Source: Haloarcula ordinaria (GTDB lineage: Archaea > Halobacteriota > Halobacteria > Halobacteriales > Haloarculaceae). From it: a stretch of 64,000 nt of DNA. Both the position numbers and the translations under genes were made by a program. The notes under the pieces were generated by a model. It worked only from the letters and a program-made list of their open reading frames with translations. It did not search any database and had not been told where the DNA came from. Shown here in pieces: positions 8,529-17,505 of the stretch. How positions within the stretch are numbered: position 1 is the first letter of the stretch; each line of letters starts with the position of its first letter. Location: contig NZ_CP119789.1 in the NCBI RefSeq assembly GCF_029338275.1, positions 2,170,001 through 2,234,000 on the forward strand. Direction: 5' to 3'.

Positions 8529-9923
8529 TCAGAGGTATCCGAGGTCTTTGAGCTGGCGCTCCATGTTCCGTGAGAAGGTGGCTTCCTCCTCGATGGCTCG
8601 CGCCTGTGCGTGCTCCTCGAGCCACTGTTCACAGAGTGTTCGCATCCGTTCGAGTTCCTCAGGGTAGTCCGACGAGACGTCGACCAGCTCGTCGGGGAGC
8701 GAGAAGAGCGCTTCCTCGGTGTCTGTCCGCTGGTATCGGAACTCCGCTGTCCTGATGCTGGTCAGGTCGCCTTCGGGGAACGCCGTGTGGTCGAAGTCGG
8801 GTCGGTACTCTTCCAGCTGGCGGACCTTCTTCGCTGCCCGCTTTCCCCCTCGCTGCGTGACCGCGAACGGACGCTCGCTCTCTCTGAGGTCTATCCCCGC
8901 TGGAACCGGTATGGGGAGGTCACATTCGGCGAGCGCCATCTGCATCGCGTCGGCGTGTTGCATCAACTCGTCGCTGCTGTTGAGGCCGTCGACACCGTAG
9001 ACGACCATCGGAACGTTCGACACGGCAGTGTTCGTGACGAGCATGTGGGCGAGGAGCCCCTGCTCTCCGAGGAGTTCGCCGTGGTCCGAGGTCACGACGA
9101 TGATCGGGTCCTCGAGTCGGGCTCGGGCTTCGTCGATAATGGCCCCCGCGAGATGGTCGACGTACAGGAGACACTGGTCGTACATGACCTCGATGGCGTT
9201 CCACTCGGCGTCGGTGAACGACGCTCCGTTCGCGATGTGTTCGACGAGCCGGTCAGACATGTCCAGCGAGACGGCCAGCGCCTCCTCCAGTGAGAGCTCG
9301 AGGTCGGCTTCGAACTGGGTCCGCCAGCCCTTCGGCGGATAGTACGCGTGGTGGCTGTCACCGATGTGCGTATAGAGGAACAGTGGGTCACCGGACCGTT
9401 CGGCCTGTCGGATGTGTCGCTTCGCGATCTCCGTCCCGAGATAGCCGATGCAGTGTTTCTTGGTGTCCGTGGTCAGGCCGGCGGAGTGCCGGTTGATGTT
9501 GAGCAGGAACTTCGCCATCGTCGCTGGGCCCGCCTCCTGTAGCAGGGTGTCGTTGTTGAGATAGTGGAAGTCGTCGAAGCCACGGTCGAGGCCAGTTGCC
9601 TCGCTCACCTGTGCGATGGGGGAGATACAGGCCGTCCGGTAGCCCTGCGCAGAGAGCTGTTCCGGAATCGTCTCGACGTCCGAACCCAGCTTCGAATCGA
9701 AGGCGAGCACGCCGTGGTCGCTGGGCGCTCGGCCCGTGAGTATCGACGTGCTCGACGTCCGGGTCCAGATGCCGTGGGAGAAGCAGTTCTCGAACACAGC
9801 ACCGCCCGGTTCGCCAGCGAGCCGTGCCAGGTTCGGAGTCGTGTCACGCTCGTGGCCCCCGAGCGTAGTGTGGTCCTGTCGCACGCTCTCCAGGGAAATC
9901 CAGATGATGTCTCGCTGTACCAT
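8529..9923 (-). CDS. Large AlkP-superfamily (sulfatase-like) enzyme, copy A
   Basis: 464 aa from ATG 9923 (MVQRDIIWISLESVRQDHTT); the frame stays open to 9971 but the longer N-terminus does not fit the family. Asp/Glu metal ligands start in ISLESVRQDH, the nucleophile region is WTRTSSTSILTGR with Thr at the position of the sulfatase Cys, and VTSDHGELLGE supplies the second metal site. The C-terminus ends in LKDLGYL, a tail seen in other AlkP genes here (DLGYL, DLGYM, RLGYK). Paralogue of 38513. It lies downstream of a flippase on the same strand. Probably modifies lipid-linked or surface glycan. Confidence 0.82.
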   Translation of the reverse strand: MVQRDIIWISLESVRQDHTTLGGHERDTTPNLARLAGEPGGAVFENCFSHGIWTRTSSTSILTGRAPSDHGVLAFDSKLGSDVETIPEQLSAQGYRTACISPIAQVSEATGLDRGFDDFHYLNNDTLLQEAGPATMAKFLLNINRHSAGLTTDTKKHCIGYLGTEIAKRHIRQAERSGDPLFLYTHIGDSHHAYYPPKGWRTQFEADLELSLEEALAVSLDMSDRLVEHIANGASFTDAEWNAIEVMYDQCLLYVDHLAGAIIDEARARLEDPIIVVTSDHGELLGEQGLLAHMLVTNTAVSNVPMVVYGVDGLNSSDELMQHADAMQMALAECDLPIPVPAGIDLRESERPFAVTQRGGKRAAKKVRQLEEYRPDFDHTAFPEGDLTSIRTAEFRYQRTDTEEALFSLPDELVDVSSDYPEELERMRTLCEQWLEEHAQARAIEEEATFSRNMERQLKDLGYL

Positions 9924-9998
9924 TGATACACAGGAGCCCGTCGACGGGTTTAATTCAATGGTGACTACCACCCCGATTCGGCGAGAAAGACGTGCCGC

Positions 9999-11507
9999 TC
10001 AGGCCCTGATGCTCGACAGGACTGTCTCGAAGTTCTGTCTGACGCCCCAGTTGAACTGGGACTCGAGGAAGAGGACGAGAACGCCGTAGACGACGACGCC
10101 CAGCACGATGAGCAGCGGGAGTTCCACGATGGGCGGGACGTCGAGCAGGGAGGCGGTGTACCAGCCGACGGCCGCCATGGCACCGCTCGCGAAGAGCGGG
10201 TAGACCAGCTCGCGGAGCACCTGCGTGAAGGTCCCGTCGATGGCCTTGACGGTCAGGTACATGTCCATCGGCATCATCGGGAAGATGAAGATGCCGGTCA
10301 CCACGAGGGCCGTGCCGACGATACCGTATGCCTCGGTCGCCGGCCAGATGAATATCGCGAGCAGCACCACGCGGATGAAGCTGAGCTTCGTGATGTAGTC
10401 CGGTCGACCGATGGCCTTCCAGAGCGGACCGAAGGTCTTCGAGATGGCACGCAGCAGCCCGAAGATGGCCAGTATCTGCATCACGGGAATCATCTGTTCC
10501 CACTCGGGGCCGAGGAACACCTGGACGAAGCTCGGCGAGATGATGAGAATCCCCATTGCAGCGGGGAACGAGACGAATGCGGTGACACGCAGCGTCTGTA
10601 AGTAGGCTTCACGGAGCTTACTGGTGTCCTCCTTGAGCTTCGAGAGCGCCGGGAACATCACGCTCGAGACGACCTGAGCGATCTCCGTCGCCGGCGCGTT
10701 CGAGAACTGGTACGCGTACTGGTAGAACCCGAGCGCGGCCGGAGTCAGCAGCCAGCCGATGAACGCGTCGTCACCCTCGCTGTACAGCCAGTACAGAATC
10801 GAGGAGGCGGTGAGCCACTTGCCGTAGTTGATGAGTTCGCCGGCTTTCGACCGGTCGAACGAGGGCCACGGGCGGTACTCGTGGAGGGCGTAGGAGAGCA
10901 CCAGCATCATCAGGTCGCCGCTGACGAACCCCAGGATGAACGCCCAGGCCGTCGGTTCGTAGAGTGCGAACCCGACGGCCACCGTCAGCTGGACCACTTG
11001 CCCCGACAGGTAGTAGACGAACCGCTTGTGGAAGTCGAGGTTCTTCGAGAAGTACACCACGCCCGGGTTCTGCAGCCCGAGGATGAGCGGCGAGAGCCCG
11101 ATGACCCGAATCATGTCGGTCGCTCGGGGCGTATCGAACACCTGGGCGATGAACGGGGCCGCGACGAACAGCACGGTGAAGATGACGACACCGCGAGCGA
11201 TTTCGAGGAGCCACGTCGTGTTGAGATACGCGTCGACGTTAGAATCGACCTGCTGAATCAACTGGGAGTTCAGCCCCATCTTCGTGAACTTCCGGACCCC
11301 GCTCAGTGTGAGCAGGGCGATACCCATCAGCCCGACTTCGGAGGGCCCGATGAGCCGGGCGAGGATGATGAGCATGACCAGCTGCAGAACCCGACCGAAG
11401 GCGTTCTGTCCGGCCATCCAGATCCCGCTCTTGACGGCCCGCTCGGCAACGCCGCCACTGGGGATGAGCCGCTTGATGAGACGCTGTATCTTGGATTTGG
11501 GTCCCAT
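9999..11507 (-). CDS. Polysaccharide flippase (Wzx/MOP superfamily), copy A
   Basis: 502 aa, polytopic, with about 12-14 hydrophobic helices. The N-terminal segment GIWMAGQNAFGRVLQLVML and the following ARLIGPSEVGLMGIA are typical of Wzx/RfbX flippases in the MOP superfamily. Expected role is moving lipid-linked glycan across the cytoplasmic membrane. The AlkP-like gene at 8529 begins 76 bases downstream, so the two are likely co-transcribed. A 250-base leader and an outward ATAACAATAC element lie upstream. Confidence 0.88.
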   Translation of the reverse strand: MGPKSKIQRLIKRLIPSGGVAERAVKSGIWMAGQNAFGRVLQLVMLIILARLIGPSEVGLMGIALLTLSGVRKFTKMGLNSQLIQQVDSNVDAYLNTTWLLEIARGVVIFTVLFVAAPFIAQVFDTPRATDMIRVIGLSPLILGLQNPGVVYFSKNLDFHKRFVYYLSGQVVQLTVAVGFALYEPTAWAFILGFVSGDLMMLVLSYALHEYRPWPSFDRSKAGELINYGKWLTASSILYWLYSEGDDAFIGWLLTPAALGFYQYAYQFSNAPATEIAQVVSSVMFPALSKLKEDTSKLREAYLQTLRVTAFVSFPAAMGILIISPSFVQVFLGPEWEQMIPVMQILAIFGLLRAISKTFGPLWKAIGRPDYITKLSFIRVVLLAIFIWPATEAYGIVGTALVVTGIFIFPMMPMDMYLTVKAIDGTFTQVLRELVYPLFASGAMAAVGWYTASLLDVPPIVELPLLIVLGVVVYGVLVLFLESQFNWGVRQNFETVLSSIRA

Positions 11508-11755
11508 CTCAGTCCCTCCACTCGGTCGGCAGACGCCTGTTCACCGACTGCTGGCGGTGTTTGTGGCACCCAACTCCGGCGTCCGTCGACAGTCGATTCA
11601 GCGCTCCGTCGTGCAGTGAGCATTCAGAACGTACCCGCACGCGATTCAACAATCCGTTCGCCGAGTGACCCTTCGAGCGACCCGCCTGCCAACCGGCAGG
11701 CGACCCGCTTGACCTGGGGTTCGTCTCCATGTGAGACTCCCTTTCAACGACCGCA

Positions 11756-11765
11756 GTATTGTTAT
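11756..11765 (-). promoter_or_regulatory. ATAACAATAC element toward flippase
   Basis: Minus-strand reading ATAACAATAC, about 250 bases before the flippase ATG at 11507. It belongs to the oriented motif series. Confidence 0.38.
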
Positions 11766-11993
11766 GGTTAGGATAATGCGGCGTCCGGCCGCTGAGAGCC
11801 GAGAACCGGGCCGACGTCTGCGGATATCGCCCCGGCGCGGTTGGTCCTCGGTCGCACTTCGCCAGAGGTGTGAGTCGACTTCAGTCCCTACCTGTCCGGA
11901 GGCGGCAACGTGGACCTCACCGTGAGTCGACGACGCGCATGCTGCCGGTAGCTACTGTCGCAGGTCGGTACCGTCGCCCTGCACAGGCCGGCC

Positions 11994-12003
11994 ATAACAA
12001 AGC
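11994..12003 (+). promoter_or_regulatory. ATAACAAAGC element toward DUF354 operon
   Basis: ATAACAAAGC lies about 165 bases before ATG 12163. It nearly matches the copy at 1499 (ATAACAAAGA). Confidence 0.38.
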
Positions 12004-12162
12004 CCACACGAGGTCCCTGTTGACTCATCCGAGACATGAGAGCGAACAGGCAACATGTGAACCGAGATCGCTGGGTGGGCCCTGCTAGAACACAACCGGC
12101 TGGCGAGACATCGCACCCGTCCGAGGTGCGCGGTCGGTTCGCCCGGACCACTGGAGGCATAG

Positions 12163-13248
12163 ATGGCGACTGAGGCGGTAGCGACCGCTACCGTCCCGCG
12201 GACGACGGCCGCGTGGGTCGACCTCGTCAGTCCGTCGCACCCGTTCTTCTTCCGGGCACTGGTGGACGGGCTCGAGTCGGTGACGGCGACGGTGACCGTC
12301 CGGAAGAAGACTGAGACGGTCCCGCTGGCACGCGAAGTGGGCTTCGACGTCAGGACGGTGGGCCGCGACTTCGACAACCCGACACTCAGGAAGCTCGGGA
12401 TTCCCCTCCGGACGGCCCAGCTGGGCCTCCAGGCCCCCGACGCCGACGTCGCGCTCTGCTCGCGCAACGCCATGTGTATCCTGGCGGCGAAGGTCAGAGG
12501 GATTCCGTCGATTCACTTCACCGACAACGACATCACCGCGTACGTCGACGGCCTTCGAGCCGAGGAGCTGTACAACCGACTCGAAGCGATGGCGACGCAC
12601 AACGTGGTCCCCGCGGCCTTCGACACCTGGGAGCTCAAGCGGTGGGGGGCCAGCAGCGGCTCGATTCACACGTACGACGGCCTCAAGGAACACGTCTACG
12701 TCGCGGACTTCGAACCGAACCCCGACTTCCTCGAGAAGCTCCCCTTCGACGAGTTCGTCGTCGTCCGCCCCGAGGCGATGACCGCAGCCTACGTCGACGT
12801 CGACGAGTCTATCGTCCCGCGACTGCTGGCCGAAATCGTCGACCGGGGACTCAACGTGGTGTACCTGCCCCGCTGGCGAGATGACGAGGCGTACGCTGCG
12901 GAGTTCCCCGACGACAGGGTGTACACGCCGCCGAACGCGCTCAACGGGCTCGACCTGGCCTGGTATGCCCAGTGTGTCCTGACGGGGTCGGGTACGATGG
13001 CCAGAGAGGCTGCCTGCATGGAGACGCCCGCCGTGTCCTTTTTCCCGAACTCGCTGCTCTCGGTCGACCAGCAACTGGTCGACGAGGGCCGCGTGTTCCA
13101 CTCACGGGACGTCGATGCTATCGGCGAGTACCTCAGTGGAATCGACGCGTCTGACGCCGAGCCGAGCCGTGAACGGGCCCGCAGGGTCAGAGACGAGGTC
13201 GTCTCACTCACCCAGGGCCTCATCGACGACCTGGAGGCCGACCGATGA
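12163..13248 (+). CDS. DUF354-type GT-B-like glycosyltransferase homologue
   Basis: 361 aa. The N-terminus AAWVDLVSPSHPFFFRALVDGL resembles the DUF354 start (WIDI.NP.HV.FF.PL). The C-terminal half has GTGTMAREAA-like architecture (GSGTMAREAACMETPAVSF), as in UDP-GlcNAc 2-epimerase/MurG-like GT-B folds where a nucleotide-sugar is bound. No signal or membrane helix. Its stop overlaps the next ATG (ATGA at 13245), so it heads a compact operon with 13245 and 14504. It probably makes or transfers a sugar for the surface glycan; the reaction is unknown. Confidence 0.75.
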   Translation: MATEAVATATVPRTTAAWVDLVSPSHPFFFRALVDGLESVTATVTVRKKTETVPLAREVGFDVRTVGRDFDNPTLRKLGIPLRTAQLGLQAPDADVALCSRNAMCILAAKVRGIPSIHFTDNDITAYVDGLRAEELYNRLEAMATHNVVPAAFDTWELKRWGASSGSIHTYDGLKEHVYVADFEPNPDFLEKLPFDEFVVVRPEAMTAAYVDVDESIVPRLLAEIVDRGLNVVYLPRWRDDEAYAAEFPDDRVYTPPNALNGLDLAWYAQCVLTGSGTMAREAACMETPAVSFFPNSLLSVDQQLVDEGRVFHSRDVDAIGEYLSGIDASDAEPSRERARRVRDEVVSLTQGLIDDLEADR

Positions 13249-14504
13249 GCCGGGAGGGACTCGAACCGTCGGCGCGGTCGAACGGCCATGGGCAGATGAG
13301 CGCCGACAGGCCCGCCATGGAACGTCGCGACCTGCCGGTAGACGAGGCTTACCTGCTCCAAGTGATGCTTGAAACGCTTGAATACGCCCGGGAGCGTGAC
13401 TACACGGGGTACGACTACTTCGACGGGATGAGCAGCCGCGTCCTCCGGGCGCTGCCCGTCGACAACAAGTGGGTCAACATCGCCGTCCAGGAGAGCATCA
13501 AGCGCGCCCCGGTGAACGTCAGGCCGTACTTCCTGGTCGAACAGCGCCAGAACTTCAAGGGGACGGCGCTGTTCTCGATGGCCAACGAGACGGCCTACTC
13601 GCTGACCGGCGACGAGATGTATCGCGAGGAGTCACGGGCACTCGCGGACTGGCTCGTCGACAACCGGGCAGACGGGTACGCCGGGTTCTGTGGCGGCCAC
13701 ACCCACGAGATGCAGCAACTGGACGAGCGCCGGCCGGCGAACACGCCGAACGTCGTCCCCACCTCGTACGGCGTCAAGGCGCTCTTGCGAGCCGCGGAGT
13801 ACGAGGGCGACTACGCGACTGTCGCCCGAACGGCGGCCGCGTTCGTCGACGAGGACCTCAAGTACAGGGAGTTCGACGATGGTGCGCGCATCGTCTACCA
13901 GCCGTACTTCGACGGCGAGTTCTACACCCTGAACGGCGGGGCCGTGGGCGCACGCCTCCACGTGGACCTCTACGAGGAGTTCGGCGACCCGGCGTTCCTC
14001 GACCGAGCACGGAAGCTCCTCGACTACATCGCGACGAAACAGACCGACCTGGGCGGCTGGATGTACCGCGACCCGGCGTCGGCGTCCCACCTCTCGATGG
14101 ACAACCACCACAACGGGTTCGTCCTCGAGTCGTACCTCCGCTACCAGGAGGTCGCCGGCGACGAGCGGTACCGCGACACCGTCGAGCGGGCCCTCCAGTT
14201 CCACCGCGAGTACCTGTTCGACCCGAACGGCGCGCCCAACTGGGACGAGCAGAAGGCGTATCCGAAGGACATCCACGCGGCCACCCAGGGTATCATCGTC
14301 TTCTCGAAGGCCGGCGAGTTCACGTTCGCCCGGAAGATCATCGACTGGGTGTTCGCGAACCTCTATGCCGGCGAGGGACAGTTCTACTACCAGAAACGAC
14401 GGTTCTACACCAAGCGGTTCACGCTGATGCGCTGGTGCCAGGCCTGGATGGCCTACGCGCTGGCCGTGTATCTCGAGGAACGCCACCTCGACGGAGGCAC
14501 CTGA
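13245..14504 (+). CDS. Six-hairpin (alpha/alpha) barrel-like glycan protein
   Basis: 419 aa. Repeated helical hairpins with aromatic and acidic residues (GYDYFDGMSSRVL, FKGTALFSMANET, MYREESRALADWL, TSYGVKALLRAAEYEG, MDNHHNGFVLESYLRY) suggest an (alpha/alpha)6 toroid, as in glycoside hydrolases, polysaccharide lyases and uronyl epimerases. No signal peptide, so cytoplasmic. The ATG overlaps the upstream stop; internal ATGs at 13296 and 13317 are possible alternative starts because the first 25 residues look non-conserved. Homologues in haloarchaea often carry an unconvincing transporter-permease label; no membrane helices are present. Function unproven. Confidence 0.7.
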   Translation: MSREGLEPSARSNGHGQMSADRPAMERRDLPVDEAYLLQVMLETLEYARERDYTGYDYFDGMSSRVLRALPVDNKWVNIAVQESIKRAPVNVRPYFLVEQRQNFKGTALFSMANETAYSLTGDEMYREESRALADWLVDNRADGYAGFCGGHTHEMQQLDERRPANTPNVVPTSYGVKALLRAAEYEGDYATVARTAAAFVDEDLKYREFDDGARIVYQPYFDGEFYTLNGGAVGARLHVDLYEEFGDPAFLDRARKLLDYIATKQTDLGGWMYRDPASASHLSMDNHHNGFVLESYLRYQEVAGDERYRDTVERALQFHREYLFDPNGAPNWDEQKAYPKDIHAATQGIIVFSKAGEFTFARKIIDWVFANLYAGEGQFYYQKRRFYTKRFTLMRWCQAWMAYALAVYLEERHLDGGT

Positions 14505-15481
14505 TGGACCTCGAAATCCTCACCTCGAACCTCCGGAGACACTGGAACGACCCCGGCTGGTGGCGCAAGATAGTGATGCCCTTCGCCGTCCGGGCGACGC
14601 TTGTCCAACCGTACTTCCAGTACGTCCACGAGAACGAGGGCATCGACGTCATGGCCGAGGAGTGGGACACGCTGGTCATCCTCGACGCGTGTCGCTACGA
14701 CATGTTCGCCGCGCACAACACGCTCGACGGCGACCTGCAGCGACGCGTCTCGAAGGGGTCGAACACGACGGAGTTCCTCCAGCAGAACTTCGCCGGCCGG
14801 ACGTTCGACGACACGGTCTACGTCACGGCGAACCCCCAGGTCGACGTCAACCTCGAGACCCCCTTCCACGAGACGGTCTCCGTCTGGCGGGACGAGTGGG
14901 ACGAGGCGTTCAACACGGTGCGGCCGGAGGCGATGGTCGACGCGACCATCGACGCACAGGAGCGGTTCCCCGACAAACGCATCATCAGCCACTTCGTCCA
15001 GCCCCACTACCCCTTTATCGGCGAGTTCGGGCGGACGCTCGTCGACGAACAGGCAGGTATGGAGCTCTCGAAGCGGCAGGCGACCGGTGAGACCGCCGAG
15101 AGCGACCACTACAACGTCTGGGACCTGCTGCAGCAGGGCGTCATCACCGAGGCCGACCTGTGGAAGGGGTACAACGAGAACCTGCAGTTGACGCTCGACC
15201 ACGTCGAGGACCTGCTCGAAGAACTCGTCGGACGGACCGTCGTGACCTCGGACCACGGGAACCTCGTCGGAGAGCGCCCGACACCCTGCCCGGTCCCGTT
15301 CAAGCTGTACGGCCACCCGCCGTCCGTCTACGCCGATGCGCTCGTCACGGTCCCCTGGCTGGTCGTCGAGAGCGAGACCCGTCGAGAAATCGTCGAGGAA
15401 GCCGCTGTCGGCGACCGGCAGGCAGGTCCTGACGAGGAAGACGACGCCGAAGAACGGCTCAGGGCGCTCGGCTATCTATAA
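14504..15481 (+). CDS. Small AlkP-superfamily (sulfatase-like) protein, copy B
   Basis: 325 aa starting at the ATG that overlaps the upstream stop (ATGA reversed as TGATG). Motifs match the paralogue at 4632: VILDACRYDMFAA, SKGSNTTEFLQQNFAG, HFVQPHYPFIGE, TSDHGNLVGER, YGHPPS and a C-terminal RALGYL. The predicted nucleophile is a Thr in the SNTTE segment, with no formylglycine signature. Third gene of the DUF354/six-hairpin operon, which suggests it acts on the same intermediate. Likely cytoplasmic and soluble. Confidence 0.78.
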   Translation: MDLEILTSNLRRHWNDPGWWRKIVMPFAVRATLVQPYFQYVHENEGIDVMAEEWDTLVILDACRYDMFAAHNTLDGDLQRRVSKGSNTTEFLQQNFAGRTFDDTVYVTANPQVDVNLETPFHETVSVWRDEWDEAFNTVRPEAMVDATIDAQERFPDKRIISHFVQPHYPFIGEFGRTLVDEQAGMELSKRQATGETAESDHYNVWDLLQQGVITEADLWKGYNENLQLTLDHVEDLLEELVGRTVVTSDHGNLVGERPTPCPVPFKLYGHPPSVYADALVTVPWLVVESETRREIVEEAAVGDRQAGPDEEDDAEERLRALGYL

Positions 15482-15578
15482 CCCGTGCGGAACGTATCGC
15501 GTACGGAACACTCCAGTGGGGGCGTTATTCTCACGATAACTATCTGTGAACACCGTATACGGGAAGCAAGATGGCATC

Positions 15579-17381
15579 ATGAATGTGAGTGGGACGCGGA
15601 CTAGCAACCGCCGGCGCTATGGGCTCAAGCTCGCCCTCATCGTCGGCTTTGGTGCCCTTGCTTTCGCCTTTCTGACGGCACACAACAACCCCGCGACCGG
15701 CTACGAGATCTCCGTGTACACGCAGTCCCCGCTGCTCTACTGGGTCGCGCTCTCGGTGGCCCTGCTCGTCGCTATCGCCGTGTCCATACTGGCGTACGAC
15801 AACCGATTGGGGACCCTCGCGCTGGTCCTCGCAGTCATGGGTGTCCTGAGCATCTTCGCGCTCCCGATAATACGGGGGTACTTCTTCTACGGGCACGGCG
15901 ATTCGCTCCACCACCTGGGCTGGGCGAAAGACATCGCCGACGGCGTGTTGGACCCGCGAGACATCATCTACCCGGGCTTCCACATGATCTCGGTGTTCTT
16001 CTCGAAGTTCGGCGGCATCGACATGCCGCTGACGATGATGTACGTCACGCTCCTGGTGAAGCTCCTCTACGTCGTGTTCGTCCCGCTCACGCTGTACGTG
16101 CTGTACTCGAACCGGAAAGCCATCTTCATCGGTGTCTTCTCCGGGTTCCTCCTCATGCCGATAAACCACATCAGCACCCACGAGCACTTCCACACGTTCT
16201 CGATGACAGTGCTGTTTACGGTCTTCGTGTACTACCTGCTGTTCGCCCACGTCACGAAGAAACACGTCGACGAGTCCCTTCCGAGACTCATCTCGCCGAC
16301 TGGCATGCTACTGCCCGTTGCTCTCGTCGCCGTGGTGTTCTTCCACCCCCAGGCTGCGTTCAACGTGTTACTCCTGTTCGGGACGATCACCCTGGTCCAG
16401 TTCGTCTACCGGCTCCGCTCGAAGGACCACGCCGTCTCACAGATGCGTGGCATCTACGGTCAGTTCATTCTCCTGGCCATCGTGTTCGCGCTCTGGGCCG
16501 GCCAGTTCGAGAACACGTACCGGGTCCTCGATCTCATGATAACCGGTGTCCAGGAGACCATCACCGGCAACGAAGAGGCCGGGGAGGTCATCCAGCAGCG
16601 GAGCAGCTCGACTGTCGCGGTCGGTACCAGCCTCACCGAGATGTTCGTGAAGCTGTTCGGCGTGAGTACGATCTACTCGCTGCTCGCCGGTGGACTCATC
16701 CTGAGCGTGCTCTCCTCGCGCTTCCAGGCCCAGTCACAGAAGACCGACGGCGTCGTCATCTACTTCGCCTACGGTGGGCTCGTCCTCGTTCCGTTCGTGG
16801 GACTCCACTTCCTGGGCGATATCGACGCCTACCTCTTCAGACAGTTCGGCTTCGGGATGGTCCTCGTGACCATCCTCGGTGCCATCGCGCTCTTTCACGT
16901 CTCGTCGACGCCGTTCCGGCGCGACTGGCGCCCAGTGCTGGGTGTCGCGACGGTGGTCGTCCTCGCGGCCGGCCTCCTCATCGCGTTCTCCTCGCCGTTC
17001 ATCCTGCTGCCGAACGCGCAGGTGACCGAGACGGAGATGGACGGGTACGACACGCTCTTGGAGAACCAGGACAGGGACGTTCGCGTGTTCGGCGGATTAC
17101 GAGGCCATGCGGGGCGGTTCATCGACGCCCTCCAGTACAGTGAAGACGGACGCGACCAGCGGGCGGTGATGTTCAACGGGACGACGTTCAACGAGGGGCT
17201 GTCAGGGGTCTACGATACTGACAAGTATCTCGTCGTCAGTCAGTACGACCGGACCCAGGAGTTAGACGTGTACAACGGATTCCGCTTCGACGAACGCGGC
17301 TTCGAGCGCTTGCAGACGACGAACGGCATCCATCGCATCCAGTCGAACGGGGACGTCGGCGTCTACTACATCGATGAATGA
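15579..17381 (+). CDS. Polytopic membrane protein, possible GT-C or glycan polymerase
   Basis: 600 aa from ATG 15579; an in-frame GTG at 15546 is an alternative start. About 12 hydrophobic helices are followed by a C-terminal soluble part from about residue 480. The first external loop GHGDSLHHLGWAKDIADG and YPGFHMIS recalls the acidic, His-rich first loop of GT-C glycosyltransferases and of some polysaccharide polymerases. An ATAAC-containing segment lies at 15536. Position between glycan-modifying enzymes and a beta-helix surface protein supports a role in glycan assembly. I do not recognise a precise family. Confidence 0.65.
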   Translation: MNVSGTRTSNRRRYGLKLALIVGFGALAFAFLTAHNNPATGYEISVYTQSPLLYWVALSVALLVAIAVSILAYDNRLGTLALVLAVMGVLSIFALPIIRGYFFYGHGDSLHHLGWAKDIADGVLDPRDIIYPGFHMISVFFSKFGGIDMPLTMMYVTLLVKLLYVVFVPLTLYVLYSNRKAIFIGVFSGFLLMPINHISTHEHFHTFSMTVLFTVFVYYLLFAHVTKKHVDESLPRLISPTGMLLPVALVAVVFFHPQAAFNVLLLFGTITLVQFVYRLRSKDHAVSQMRGIYGQFILLAIVFALWAGQFENTYRVLDLMITGVQETITGNEEAGEVIQQRSSSTVAVGTSLTEMFVKLFGVSTIYSLLAGGLILSVLSSRFQAQSQKTDGVVIYFAYGGLVLVPFVGLHFLGDIDAYLFRQFGFGMVLVTILGAIALFHVSSTPFRRDWRPVLGVATVVVLAAGLLIAFSSPFILLPNAQVTETEMDGYDTLLENQDRDVRVFGGLRGHAGRFIDALQYSEDGRDQRAVMFNGTTFNEGLSGVYDTDKYLVVSQYDRTQELDVYNGFRFDERGFERLQTTNGIHRIQSNGDVGVYYIDE

Positions 17382-17505
17382 TGGCTGGCCGGCAGTTTGC
17401 CCTCGCCTTCCGGTCGACCGTCACCGCGTCGCGGTGGCAAGCACCATCCTAAGTCGTCAGTAAGAAAGCAATAACCTTGCACGACCGAGCCCATCATTGA
17501 GTAAC

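Larger units (their letters stand above)
11508..12162. other. 655-bp divergent intergenic region without a supported gene
   Basis: Short open frames here have low-complexity Arg/Ser-rich translations and no start or codon support. It holds two outward-facing ATAACAA elements (11756-11765 minus, 11994-12003 plus), which imply leaders of about 250 and 165 bases for the flanking flippase and DUF354 genes. No stable RNA fold was recognised by eye. Confidence 0.5.

Noticed and set aside
8529..9923. Naming the AlkP-superfamily enzymes as sulfatases with confidence
   Set aside because: The C/S-x-P-x-R formylglycine signature is absent and Thr sits at the nucleophile position, so only the superfamily is stated.
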